DNA from: JBQTJJ01 sp052387235
Lineage (GTDB): Bacteria; Actinomycetota; Acidimicrobiia; Acidimicrobiales; GCA-2861595
Assembly: GCA_052387235.1 (NCBI GenBank)
Contig: JBQTJJ010000089.1
Coordinates: 1 to 6,588, forward strand
Length of the DNA: 6,588 nt
Direction of reading: 5' to 3'
Shown: positions 1 to 6,321 of the stretch, piece after piece
How the letters are laid out: the number at the start of each line of letters is the position of its first letter
How positions within the stretch are numbered: the first letter of the stretch is position 1
Notes under the pieces: model-generated
Database searches by the model: none
Told to the model about the DNA's origin: nothing
The model's input: only the letters and a program-made list of their open reading frames with translations
Program-made: the position numbers and the translations under genes

Positions 1-6
1 CAGTTT

Positions 7-43
7 GTGAGACGGCCCTGTAGGTGAGACGGAAGCGAGACGG
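7..43 (+). repeat. Direct repeats upstream of leuC, possible operator
   Basis: GTGAGACGG occurs at 7-15 and again at 24-32, followed by the one-mismatch copy GCGAGACGG at 35-43, which ends one base before the leuC start codon. The copies are 17 and 11 bases apart. In other actinobacteria leuCD is controlled by an IclR-family regulator (LtbR/NdgR type) that binds just upstream. The repeats could be part of such an operator, but this is inference. The window begins too close to show any divergent regulator gene or the promoter. Confidence 0.35.
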
Positions 44-44
44 C

Positions 45-1454
45 ATGGCACGCACGCTCAGCCAGAAGGTGTGGGACCGCCACGTGGTGCGGTCGGCCGA
101 GGGCGAGCCCGACCTGCTCTACATCGACCTCCACCTGGTCCACGAGGTCACCTCGCCCCAGGCCTTCGACGGCCTGCGCCTGGCCGGCCGGCGGGTGCGC
201 CGGCCCGAGCTCACCCTGGCCACCATGGACCACAACGTCCCCACCCTGGCGGACGCCGGCGGCCGCCTGGTGGTGGACGACCCGATCTCCAAGCGCCAGA
301 TGGAGGTGCTGGCCGCCAACTGCGCCGAGTTCGACATCCCCCTGTACCCCATGGGCCACCGCAGCCAGGGCATCGTCCACGTCATCGGCCCCGAGCTGGG
401 CCTCACCCAGCCCGGCATGACCATCGTGTGCGGCGACAGCCACACGTCCACCCACGGCGCCTTCGCCACCCTTGCCTTCGGCATCGGCACCAGCGAGGTG
501 GAGCACGTGCTGGCCACCCAGACCCTCCCGCAGCGCCGGCCCGGCACCATGAGCGTCACCGTCGAGGGCGAGCTGCCCCCCGGCGTCACCGCCAAGGACG
601 TGATCCTGGCCGTCATCGGCCGCATCGGCACCGGCGGCGGCATGGGATCGGTGATCGAGTACCGCGGCTCCGCCATCCGGGCCCTGTCCATGGAGGGCCG
701 CATGACGGTGTGCAACATGAGCATCGAGGGCGGGGCCCGGGCCGGGCTGGTGGCCCCCGACGACACCACCTTCGCCTACCTCGAGGGCCGGCCCCACTCG
801 CCCACAGGCAGGGCGTGGGAGGAGGCGCTGGACGACTGGCGCTCGCTGGCCACCGACGCCGGCGCCACCTTCGACAAGGAGGTGGAGCTGGACGCCGCCA
901 CCCTCGTCCCCCACGTCTCGTGGGGCACCAACCCGGCCCAGGTCGTCCCCATCGACGGCGCCGTCCCCGACCCCGACGACCTGCCGGACCCGGCCGAGCG
1001 GGACGCGGCCCGGCGCGCCCTCGCCTACCAGGGCCTGGCCGCCGGCACCCCGGTCCACGACATCGCCGTCGACACCGTGTTCATCGGCTCGTGCACGAAC
1101 GCCCGCATCGAGGACCTGCGGGCGGCGGCGGCCGTGCTGGACGGGCGCCGGGTCAAGCCCGGCCTGCGGGCGCTGGTTGTCCCGGGCTCGGCCACGGTGA
1201 AGGCCGAGGCCGAGTCCGAGGGCCTCGACAAGGTGTTCCGGGCGGCAGGGTTCGACTGGCGCGAGGCCGGCTGCTCCATGTGCCTGGCCATGAACCCCGA
1301 CAAGCTGGCCCCGGGCGAGCGCTGCGCCTCCACGTCCAACCGCAACTTCGAGGGCCGCCAGGGCGCCGGCGGCCGCACCCATCTGGTCTCGCCCGCGGTG
1401 GCCGCAGCCACCGCCGTGGCCGGCCACTTCGCCACCCCCCGGGAACTGAGCTGA
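45..1454 (+). CDS. leuC: 3-isopropylmalate dehydratase large subunit (LeuC)
   Basis: Large subunit of isopropylmalate isomerase, which converts 2-isopropylmalate to 3-isopropylmalate in cytosolic leucine synthesis, working with LeuD. The 469-residue product is full length for the family. The aconitase-type signatures are present: TMDHNVPT at residues 60-67, VCGDSHTSTHGAF at 128-140 and FIGSCTNARIEDLR around 350. The three cysteines expected to hold the 4Fe-4S cluster are Cys350 (GSCTN), Cys410 and Cys413 (GCSMC). I chose ATG at 45 over the in-frame GTG at 24 because the family begins at MxRTLxxKVWDRHVV; GGAAG at 31-35 is a suitably placed ribosome binding site for it. The gene ends one base before leuD, so the two are surely one operon. 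No truncation or missing key residue was seen. Confidence 0.97.
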   Translation: MARTLSQKVWDRHVVRSAEGEPDLLYIDLHLVHEVTSPQAFDGLRLAGRRVRRPELTLATMDHNVPTLADAGGRLVVDDPISKRQMEVLAANCAEFDIPLYPMGHRSQGIVHVIGPELGLTQPGMTIVCGDSHTSTHGAFATLAFGIGTSEVEHVLATQTLPQRRPGTMSVTVEGELPPGVTAKDVILAVIGRIGTGGGMGSVIEYRGSAIRALSMEGRMTVCNMSIEGGARAGLVAPDDTTFAYLEGRPHSPTGRAWEEALDDWRSLATDAGATFDKEVELDAATLVPHVSWGTNPAQVVPIDGAVPDPDDLPDPAERDAARRALAYQGLAAGTPVHDIAVDTVFIGSCTNARIEDLRAAAAVLDGRRVKPGLRALVVPGSATVKAEAESEGLDKVFRAAGFDWREAGCSMCLAMNPDKLAPGERCASTSNRNFEGRQGAGGRTHLVSPAVAAATAVAGHFATPRELS

Positions 1455-1455
1455 C

Positions 1456-2055
1456 ATGGAGCCGATCCGCACCATCACCGGACGGGCCGTCCCCCTGCCC
1501 CGCTCCGACGTCGACACCGACCAGATCATCCCGGCCGAGTGGCTCAAGCGGGTGGAGCGCACCGGCTTCGGCCAGGGGCTGTTCGCGGCCTGGCGCAAGG
1601 ACCCGTCGTTCGTGCTGAACCGGCCCGAGCACGCCGGCGCCACCGTGCTGGTGGCCGGCACCAACTTCGGGACCGGCTCGTCCCGGGAGCACGCGGTGTG
1701 GGCCCTCACCGACTACGGCTTCCGGGCCGTCGTGTCGCCCCGCTTCGCCGACATCTTCCGCACCAACTGCACCAAGGCCGGGCTGGTGCCGGCCCAGCTC
1801 GAGCCCGGCGCGGCGGCCGCCCTCATGGCGGCGGTGGAGGCCGACCCCACCCTGGAGGTCACCGTCGACGTGGAGGCCCGCCTGGTGCGGGCCCCGGCCG
1901 CCGGCTTCGAGGCCCCCTTCCCCCTGGACGACTTCACCCGCTGGCGCCTGCTGGAGGGCCTCGACGACATCGGCCTCAGCCTCCGCCACGAGGCCGACAT
2001 CACCGCCTTCGAGGCCGGCCGCCGGCCCTGGCTCCCCACCACGGTCGCCCCGTAG
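1456..2055 (+). CDS. leuD: 3-isopropylmalate dehydratase small subunit (LeuD)
   Basis: Small (swivelling-domain) subunit that completes the isopropylmalate isomerase with LeuC. The product has 199 residues, normal for bacterial LeuD. Family signatures are SDVDTDQIIPAEWLKR at residues 17-32, GTNFGTGSSREHAVWAL at 68-84 and RFADIFRTN at 96-104. The GSSREHA segment is the substrate-contacting loop of the family. The start codon lies one base after the leuC stop. There is no strong Shine-Dalgarno sequence in front, so translation is probably coupled to leuC. The TAG stop is followed directly by a long hairpin that should end the leuCD transcript. Confidence 0.97.
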   Translation: MEPIRTITGRAVPLPRSDVDTDQIIPAEWLKRVERTGFGQGLFAAWRKDPSFVLNRPEHAGATVLVAGTNFGTGSSREHAVWALTDYGFRAVVSPRFADIFRTNCTKAGLVPAQLEPGAAAALMAAVEADPTLEVTVDVEARLVRAPAAGFEAPFPLDDFTRWRLLEGLDDIGLSLRHEADITAFEAGRRPWLPTTVAP

Positions 2056-2056
2056 G

Positions 2057-2109
2057 CGTTCTGGTCCGCAGATCGCGTCGCACACCAACGCGGTCTGCGG
2101 ACCGGAACG
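2057..2109. terminator. 22-bp hairpin between convergent leuD and rhomboid genes
   Basis: Positions 2057-2078 pair with 2088-2109 around a 9-base loop (2079-2087). All 22 positions pair in plus-strand RNA; two pairs are G-U wobbles (U2062 with G2104, U2073 with G2093). In minus-strand RNA those two become A-C mismatches, so the hairpin is stronger for the leuCD transcript. It starts two bases after the leuD TAG and ends one base before the rhomboid stop codon, filling the 55-base gap. There is no U tract, as is common for high-GC actinobacterial terminators. Confidence 0.75.
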
Positions 2110-2110
2110 G

Positions 2111-2938
2111 CTACGGCACCTGGAGCTGGTCCACCCGCACCATGGTGGCGACGGCGATCACGGCGGCCACCGCCGCCACCGCCCCGGCCTGGACGGCCGC
2201 CGCCACCTGCGCCCGCCGGCGCCGGGCGCACTCGAAGGCGGCGGCGAGGGCGGCGCCGGTGAGCAGCCCGCCCACGTGGGCGGCGTTGTCGATCTGGGGG
2301 ATCACGGCCCCGAGGAACAGGTTGAGCACGATCAGCCCGCCCACCTGAGACGTGTCGAGGCCGCGGGAGCGGGCGATCACGTAGTAGGCGCCGAGGACCC
2401 CGAACACCGCGCCCGAGGCGCCCACCCCGAACGTGTAGGGCGGGCCGAAGAAATGTGAGCAGGCCGAGCCGCCCAGGGCCGACAGGAGGTAGAGGGCGAT
2501 GAAGCGGGGCGGCTCGAGCGCCTGCTCCACCTGGGAGCCGAACAGGTAGAGGCCGAACATGTTGAAACCGAGATGGAGCAGGCCGGCGTGGAGGAAGGCG
2601 GCCGTGAGCATCCGGTGGTACTCGCCCTCCCGGGCCACGAGGAGGGCGTTGTCGGCGTAGCGGCGGGTGAGGTCGGGGTCCACCAGGTCGGCCAGGAAGA
2701 CGAACACGTTGACGGCTATGAGGGCGCCCACCACCGCCCCCATCCGGACCCCGGCGCCCGAGGCGAACCCCACCCGTCGCACCCGCCGCATGTCCTGGCG
2801 GCTCTCCTGCACGCACGTGGGGCAGTGGTGGCCGACGGGCGCCTGGATCATGCAGTCGGGGCAGATGGGCCGCTCGCAGCGCGTGCAGCTGGCCCCGGTG
2901 GCGCGTCCGGTGTGGCGGTAGCAGGTCCGGGTGGCCAT
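2111..2938 (-). CDS. Rhomboid-family intramembrane serine protease with N-terminal zinc finger
   Basis: Predicted polytopic membrane protease of 275 residues that would cleave transmembrane substrates. Residues 1-45 form a B-box-like zinc-binding module, with C6, H9, C18, C21, C26, C29, H38, C39 and C42 as candidate ligands. Membrane segments follow at roughly 66-86, 112-135, 144-163, 171-189, 199-215, 220-236 and 246-267. The rhomboid hallmarks are intact: HxxxN (H122, N126) for the oxyanion hole, catalytic Ser175 in GASG, and catalytic His221 in AAHVGG. An active enzyme is therefore likely; its substrates are unknown. The ATG at 2938 is kept because C6 and H9 belong to the zinc module, although no good Shine-Dalgarno precedes it. 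It lies 43 bases after the stop of the small gene upstream on the same strand, so the two are probably co-transcribed. Confidence 0.93.
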   Translation of the reverse strand: MATRTCYRHTGRATGASCTRCERPICPDCMIQAPVGHHCPTCVQESRQDMRRVRRVGFASGAGVRMGAVVGALIAVNVFVFLADLVDPDLTRRYADNALLVAREGEYHRMLTAAFLHAGLLHLGFNMFGLYLFGSQVEQALEPPRFIALYLLSALGGSACSHFFGPPYTFGVGASGAVFGVLGAYYVIARSRGLDTSQVGGLIVLNLFLGAVIPQIDNAAHVGGLLTGAALAAAFECARRRRAQVAAAVQAGAVAAVAAVIAVATMVRVDQLQVP

Positions 2939-2981
2939 GGACCCGATGCTGCCACCGTTCGCTCCCGTGGCGGCGGCGCCT

Positions 2982-3251
2982 TCAGGAGCCGGCGGCGGGC
3001 GGGGGCTCCCAGCCCAGCAGCTCGCCGTACGCCTCCCAGATGCTCCGGTAGGCGGCGGCCAGCTCCGACCGGGCCGCGTCCATGGCCTCGTCGGGCACCG
3101 GGGCCGGGTCCCACCGGCCCCGCATGCGCTGGGGGGCGGTGAAGCTCTCGAGGTCCTGCGACGCCTTGCGGAGGCGGTGGTGGAGCCGGCGCAGCTGGTC
3201 CGCCTCCTCCTCGGCCAGGTCCTGGGGCTGGCGCGGCGCGGGCCCGGTCAC
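2982..3251 (-). CDS. Small helical protein of unknown function (89 aa)
   Basis: I do not recognise the family. The product begins at GTG 3251 as VTGPAPRQPQDLAEEEADQL and is 89 residues long. Residues about 11-38 are rich in Glu, Arg and Leu and look like an amphipathic or coiled-coil helix; residues about 56-80 look like a second helix with aromatic residues (AAAYRSIWEAYGELLGW). There is no signal peptide, cysteine or membrane segment, so it is probably cytosolic. The start is supported by AGAGGG on the minus strand (3259-3254), just upstream of the GTG. The frame stays open far upstream to 4259, but that extension is an antisense shadow of the secreted-protein gene. The helical composition and placement ahead of the rhomboid gene favour a real gene. 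Confidence 0.62.
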   Translation of the reverse strand: MTGPAPRQPQDLAEEEADQLRRLHHRLRKASQDLESFTAPQRMRGRWDPAPVPDEAMDAARSELAAAYRSIWEAYGELLGWEPPPAAGS

Positions 3252-3253
3252 GT

Positions 3254-3259
3254 CCCTCT
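3254..3259 (-). promoter_or_regulatory. Ribosome binding site of the 89-residue gene
   Basis: AGAGGG on the minus strand sits two bases before GTG 3251. The core AGAGG is three bases from the start codon, which is close but usable. This site fixes the start of a gene whose frame is otherwise open for hundreds of codons upstream. Confidence 0.5.
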
Positions 3260-3331
3260 GTCTACCGGCTGGATGGGGGCCTCGCCCACCACGGGACGGG
3301 CGATTGCCGCGAGGGGGGGCGGTGGGGCCGC

Positions 3332-3337
3332 TAGGGT
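3332..3337 (+). promoter_or_regulatory. Candidate -10 box for the propeller-3D gene
   Basis: TAGGGT matches the actinobacterial TANNNT -10 pattern and lies within GCTAGGGTG. That differs by one base from GCTACGGTG, the -10 region of the leaderless gene at 6472. The only TTG-type element upstream (TTGCCG, 3304-3309) is 22 bases away, too far for a normal -35. Transcription from here would start near 3344 and give a leader of about 155 bases. Confidence 0.4.
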
Positions 3338-3383
3338 GGGCTCCGACAGCACACGCGTGCCTGGTGGTTCCTGCCAGGTGCCC

Positions 3384-3415
3384 CCGCCGCAGCCCGCACG
3401 ACCGGGCCGCGGCGG
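3384..3415 (+). promoter_or_regulatory. Leader hairpin 1 of the propeller-3D gene
   Basis: CCGCCGC (3384-3390) pairs with GCGGCGG (3409-3415), and GCCC (3392-3395) pairs with GGGC (3404-3407). One A-C mismatch lies between them and the loop has 8 bases. This gives 11 strong G-C pairs in the presumed 5' leader. The role is unknown: it could be a control element, or a by-product of high GC. Confidence 0.4.
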
Positions 3416-3429
3416 TGCCCGTGCTCCGT

Positions 3430-3472
3430 CCCCGACCTCGCACACGCCCGTTCGGCGCGTGCCATGCCGGGG
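3430..3472 (+). promoter_or_regulatory. Leader hairpin 2 of the propeller-3D gene
   Basis: GCAC-A-CGCC (3440-3448) pairs with GGCG-C-GTGC (3454-3462) around the loop CGTTC, with one A-C mismatch. A flanking stem, CCCCG (3430-3434) with CGGGG (3468-3472), closes it into a longer arm. The arm ends 14 bases before the AGGAAG ribosome binding site at 3487. It is therefore well placed to influence translation, although nothing here proves that it does. Confidence 0.4.
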
Positions 3473-3486
3473 CGAGCCTCGACGAA

Positions 3487-3492
3487 AGGAAG
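3487..3492 (+). promoter_or_regulatory. Ribosome binding site that sets the propeller-3D start
   Basis: AGGAAG, within GAAAGGAAG (3484-3492), lies 8 bases before GTG 3501. It is one of the best Shine-Dalgarno sequences in the window and decides the start of a frame that is otherwise open from 2931. Confidence 0.8.
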
Positions 3493-3500
3493 TCCCCCGC

Positions 3501-4643
3501 GTGCCTGCACCTATCTCCCGATCCGCTGCACCGTCGCGCCGGCCCCCCGGCCGGCTCCGACTCGCGGGGGTGATCGGCGTCACAGCACTCGTCGCACTGC
3601 CGCTCACCTCCTCCCCCGCCACCGCCGTGGGCGCAGCCGGCGAGGTGGTGGCGTTGGGCGCCGCCGCCCACCTGGGCGCCGCTCCCGGACGCCCCGTCAC
3701 GGGCATGGCCCGGACCGGGACCGGCAAGGGCTACTGGCTGGCCGCCTCCGACGGCGGGGTCTACGCCCACGGTGACGCCGCCTTCGCCGGCGCCGCCACC
3801 GGGCTCACCCGGTCCGTCGTCGACATGGCCGGGCTCTCGTCCGGCAAGGGCTACGTCCTCGCCTCCAGTGAGGGCGGGGTGTACGCCTTCGGCGACTTCG
3901 CCTTCGCCGGCTCCATGGGCAGGGTGCGCCTCAACGCGCCCGTCGTGGGCGTGGCGGCGACGCCCACCGGCAAGGGGTACTGGCTGGCGGCCCGGGACGG
4001 CGGCATCTTCGCCTTCGGCGACGCCGCCTTCCTCGGCTCCGCCGGCGGGCTGACCCTCAACGCCCCCATCGTCGCCATCGACGCCTCTCCCAGCGGCGGG
4101 GGCTACCGCCTCCTGGCACGCGACGGCGGCATCTTCTCGTTCGGCGACGCCCCCTACGCCGGGTCGGCCGCGGGCCGGGCCGGTCCGCCCTTCGTCGACC
4201 TCACCACCACCGCCGACGGCAAGGGCTACTGGGTGGCCGGTGCCGAGGGCAACGTGCACGCCTTCGGCTCGGCGTCGTCGGCCGCGTCCGGCGCCGGCCC
4301 GGCGGCTGCGCCCGGCGCCCCGGTGACGGCGGTGGCCGCCACCCCGGCCGGCGACGGCGTCTGGCTCGCCACCGGCGGCCGGCCCCTGGGCGACTTCGGC
4401 GTCACCTGCTACGCCCTGCAGGGCATCACCGCCTCCGGCGTTCCGGTGTCCGACGACGTCGTCGCCGTCGACCCCCGCACCGTGCCGCTGGGCAGCGACG
4501 TGTACGTGGCCGGCATCGGCTCGCGTGTCGCGCTCGACACCGGCCCCGGCATCACGGGCCGGCGCCTCGACGTGTGGAACCCGTCGTCCGACTACTGCCG
4601 GGCGTTCGGCATCCGTCAGCTCCCCGCCTACGCCGTGAGCTGA
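3501..4643 (+). CDS. Secreted propeller-repeat protein with C-terminal 3D (Asp-Asp-Asp) domain
   Basis: Predicted exported cell-envelope protein of 380 residues. It has an Arg-rich N-terminus (SRRPPGRLR), a hydrophobic stretch at about 21-36 and a likely signal-peptidase site after ATA at 40-42. Residues 65-300 hold five repeats plus a partial sixth of about 41 residues, each with a GKGYW-like turn, a (D/E)GG(V/I)(Y/F) strand and an (A/S)FGDA-like motif, suggesting a beta-propeller. Residues about 300-380 match the 3D domain, a double-psi barrel related to the MltA/RlpA fold: VAVDP, PLGSDVYVAG, DTG and RRLDVWN supply the three aspartates D324, D346 and D357. C303 and C366 are the only cysteines and could form a disulfide. 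By homology the 3D domain may cleave or bind peptidoglycan, with the repeats as a binding platform; both are inferences. Start chosen at GTG 3501 on its ribosome binding site and signal peptide. Confidence 0.88.
   Translation: MPAPISRSAAPSRRPPGRLRLAGVIGVTALVALPLTSSPATAVGAAGEVVALGAAAHLGAAPGRPVTGMARTGTGKGYWLAASDGGVYAHGDAAFAGAATGLTRSVVDMAGLSSGKGYVLASSEGGVYAFGDFAFAGSMGRVRLNAPVVGVAATPTGKGYWLAARDGGIFAFGDAAFLGSAGGLTLNAPIVAIDASPSGGGYRLLARDGGIFSFGDAPYAGSAAGRAGPPFVDLTTTADGKGYWVAGAEGNVHAFGSASSAASGAGPAAAPGAPVTAVAATPAGDGVWLATGGRPLGDFGVTCYALQGITASGVPVSDDVVAVDPRTVPLGSDVYVAGIGSRVALDTGPGITGRRLDVWNPSSDYCRAFGIRQLPAYAVS
3693..4400 (+). repeat. Tandem propeller-type repeats in the secreted protein
   Basis: Degenerate coding repeats cover residues 65-300. 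The GKGY(W) anchor recurs at residues 75, 115, 157, 199 (GGGY), 240 and 284 (GDGVW), giving spacings of 40, 42, 42, 41 and 44 residues. The FGD motif recurs at about 90, 130, 172 and 214, and decays to FGS at 255. The middle units are most alike and the last ones are eroded. This repeat style is frequent in actinobacterial secreted proteins. Confidence 0.8.
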
Positions 4644-4664
4644 CGCCGCAGCCGCCGGCTCGCC

Positions 4665-4703
4665 CCGGCCGGCGCGCCCACCTCGCGTGGGTGCGCCGGC
4701 CGG
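4665..4703. terminator. 17-bp hairpin between the convergent 3D-protein gene and leuA
   Basis: Positions 4665-4681 pair with 4687-4703 around the 5-base loop CTCGC. In plus-strand RNA all 17 positions pair, one as a G-U wobble (G4676 with U4692); in minus-strand RNA that pair becomes a C-A mismatch. The hairpin lies between the stop at 4641-4643 and the leuA stop at 4711-4713, so it probably ends transcripts from both sides. It has no U tract. Confidence 0.75.
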
Positions 4704-4710
4704 CGTCGCG

Positions 4711-6264
4711 TCAGGGGGTGACCTCGTCGATCGGGTCGCGCACCTCGTTGCGGGCCCGGACCCGCACCACCTTGTTGGTGGCGTTGAGGAAGGCGCGGGC
4801 CGAGGCCTCCACCACGTCGGTGGACACGCCCCGCCCGGACACCTTCACGCCGTCCGCCTCGAGCTGGATGACCACGTCGCCGAGGGCGTCCACGCCACCG
4901 GTGACCGACGACACGTTGAAGTCGGTGAGGCGGCCGTCCACACCGGTTGCGGCCTTGATGGCCTTGCAGGCGGCGTCGATCATGCCGTCGCCGTCGGCCG
5001 ACGCCTCCGTCTTCTCGCCGTCCCGGGTGAGGACGACCCGGGCGCGGGGAACGCCCACCGTGCCGCCCGTGACCTCGAGCGACTCGAGCACGAACGCGGG
5101 ACCGGAGCCGGAGCCGCCGATCTCCTCGGCCACGATGGCCTCGAGGTCGGCCTCGGTGATCTGCACCTTGCGGTCGGCCAGCTCCTTGAAGCGCACGAAG
5201 GCGGCGTTGAGGGCGTCGCCCTGGACGTGCAGGCCCATCTTCTCGAGCGTGTCGCCGAAGGCGTGGCGGCCCGAGTGCTTGCCCAGCACGATCTGGCTGC
5301 CGGTCTGGCCCACCGAGGAGGCGTCGATGATCTCGTAGGTGCTGGAGTGGGACAGCACGCCGTGCTGGTGGATCCCCGACTCGTGGACGAAGGCGTTGCG
5401 CCCCACCACCGCCTTGTTGAACTGCACCGGGTACCCGGTGAGCCGGCTCACCAGGCGGCTGGTGCGGGCCAGCTCCTCGGTGCGGACACCGACCTCGATG
5501 CCGGGGAACTGGTCGCCCCGGATCTTGAGGGCCATCACCACCTCCTCCAGGGCGGCGTTGCCGGCCCGCTCCCCCAGCCCGTTCACGCACACCTCGACCT
5601 GGCGGGCGCCGGCCTGCACGCCGGCCAGGGAGTTGGCCGTGGCCAGGCCCAGGTCGTTGTGGCAGTGGGTGGACGTGACGTAGTCGCCCGAGATGTTGCG
5701 GCGGACGTACTGGATCAGGGCGCCGAAGTCCCAGGGGATGCCGTAGCCCACCGTGTCGGGGATGTTCAAGGTGGTGGCGCCGGCGTCGACGGCGGCCTGC
5801 AGCACCTCCATCATGAAGTCGAGGGGCGTGCGGGTGGCGTCCTGGGGGCTGAACTCGACGTCGTCGGTGTGCTCCCGGGCCCGGGCCACGCCTGCCCTGG
5901 TCTCGGCCAGCACCTGGGCCGGCGTCATCTTCAGCATGTGCTCCATGTGGTTGGGGCTGGTGGAGATGAACACGTGGATGCGGGAGCGCTGGGCGTGGCG
6001 CACCGCGTCCCAGCACCGGTCGACGTCGGCCAGGTGAGTGCGGGACAGGCCGGCGATGACCGGGCCCTCCACCGTCTTGGCGATGGCCTCCACCGCCTCG
6101 AAGTCCCCCTGGCTGGCGACGGGGAAGCCGGCCTCGATGTAGTCGACGCCCAGCCGCGCCAGCTGCTCCGCGATCTCCAGCTTCTCGGCCACGTCGAGCG
6201 AGATGCCCGGCGACTGCTCGCCGTCGCGCAGTGTGGTGTCGAAGATGATCAGTCGCTCGGACAT
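4711..6264 (-). CDS. leuA: 2-isopropylmalate synthase (LeuA)
   Basis: First committed enzyme of leucine synthesis; it condenses acetyl-CoA with 2-oxoisovalerate to give 2-isopropylmalate in the cytosol. The 517-residue length fits the bacterial type. The N-terminal TIM-barrel carries FDTTLRDGEQSPG (R13, D14), the metal-binding HxH at H200 and H202 (STHCHNDLGLA), and GLGERAGNAALEE with N236. The linker region includes SGIHQHGVL and LGKHSGRHAF. Residues about 390-500 form the allosteric domain that binds leucine for feedback inhibition, including ESLEVTGGT and DFNVSSVTGG. ATG 6264 is chosen because MSERLIIFDTTLRDGEQ is the normal family start and AAAGGAA precedes it; the frame runs open to 6438, but that part is the leader region. 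It is transcribed away from the attenuator upstream, alone, with no leuB or ilv gene beside it. Confidence 0.98.
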   Translation of the reverse strand: MSERLIIFDTTLRDGEQSPGISLDVAEKLEIAEQLARLGVDYIEAGFPVASQGDFEAVEAIAKTVEGPVIAGLSRTHLADVDRCWDAVRHAQRSRIHVFISTSPNHMEHMLKMTPAQVLAETRAGVARAREHTDDVEFSPQDATRTPLDFMMEVLQAAVDAGATTLNIPDTVGYGIPWDFGALIQYVRRNISGDYVTSTHCHNDLGLATANSLAGVQAGARQVEVCVNGLGERAGNAALEEVVMALKIRGDQFPGIEVGVRTEELARTSRLVSRLTGYPVQFNKAVVGRNAFVHESGIHQHGVLSHSSTYEIIDASSVGQTGSQIVLGKHSGRHAFGDTLEKMGLHVQGDALNAAFVRFKELADRKVQITEADLEAIVAEEIGGSGSGPAFVLESLEVTGGTVGVPRARVVLTRDGEKTEASADGDGMIDAACKAIKAATGVDGRLTDFNVSSVTGGVDALGDVVIQLEADGVKVSGRGVSTDVVEASARAFLNATNKVVRVRARNEVRDPIDEVTP

Positions 6265-6270
6265 CGGGGG

Positions 6271-6278
6271 TTCCTTTC
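6271..6278 (-). promoter_or_regulatory. leuA ribosome binding site
   Basis: GAAAGGAA on the minus strand (6278-6271) lies 6 bases before ATG 6264. It confirms that start over the upstream in-frame extension. It sits well downstream of the terminator, so control is likely at transcription rather than by masking this site. Confidence 0.8.
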
Positions 6279-6321
6279 GGGTTGCTCGGGAAGCTGCGGT
6301 GCGGCGGGAAAACCGGGAAAC

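Noticed and set aside
24..44. GTG at 24 as the leuC start
   Set aside because: It adds MRRKRDG before the conserved MARTLSQKVWDRHVV start and lies inside the repeat cluster; ATG 45 has GGAAG at proper distance.
1153..2088. Antisense frame of 311 residues across leuC/leuD
   Set aside because: It overlaps two intact well-known enzymes, has Gly/Arg/Ala-rich shadow composition and no ribosome binding site or recognisable motif.
3338..3500. c-di-AMP (ydaO-type) riboswitch before the cell-wall-like gene
   Set aside because: The gene type and the GGGGCGAG segment at 3469-3476 suggested it, but the conserved GCTAACC-type core and the other conserved blocks I would expect are absent.
2931..3500. N-terminal extension of the propeller-3D protein back to 2931
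   Set aside because: It would overlap the rhomboid start and the 89-residue gene on the other strand and bury the signal peptide. The ribosome binding site at 3487 and signal peptide after 3501 fix the start.
3516..3560. Twin-arginine (Tat) export signal on the 3D protein
   Set aside because: SRR is present at residues 12-14, but PP follows where Tat motifs need a hydrophobic pair such as FL. An ordinary Sec-type signal is the simpler call.
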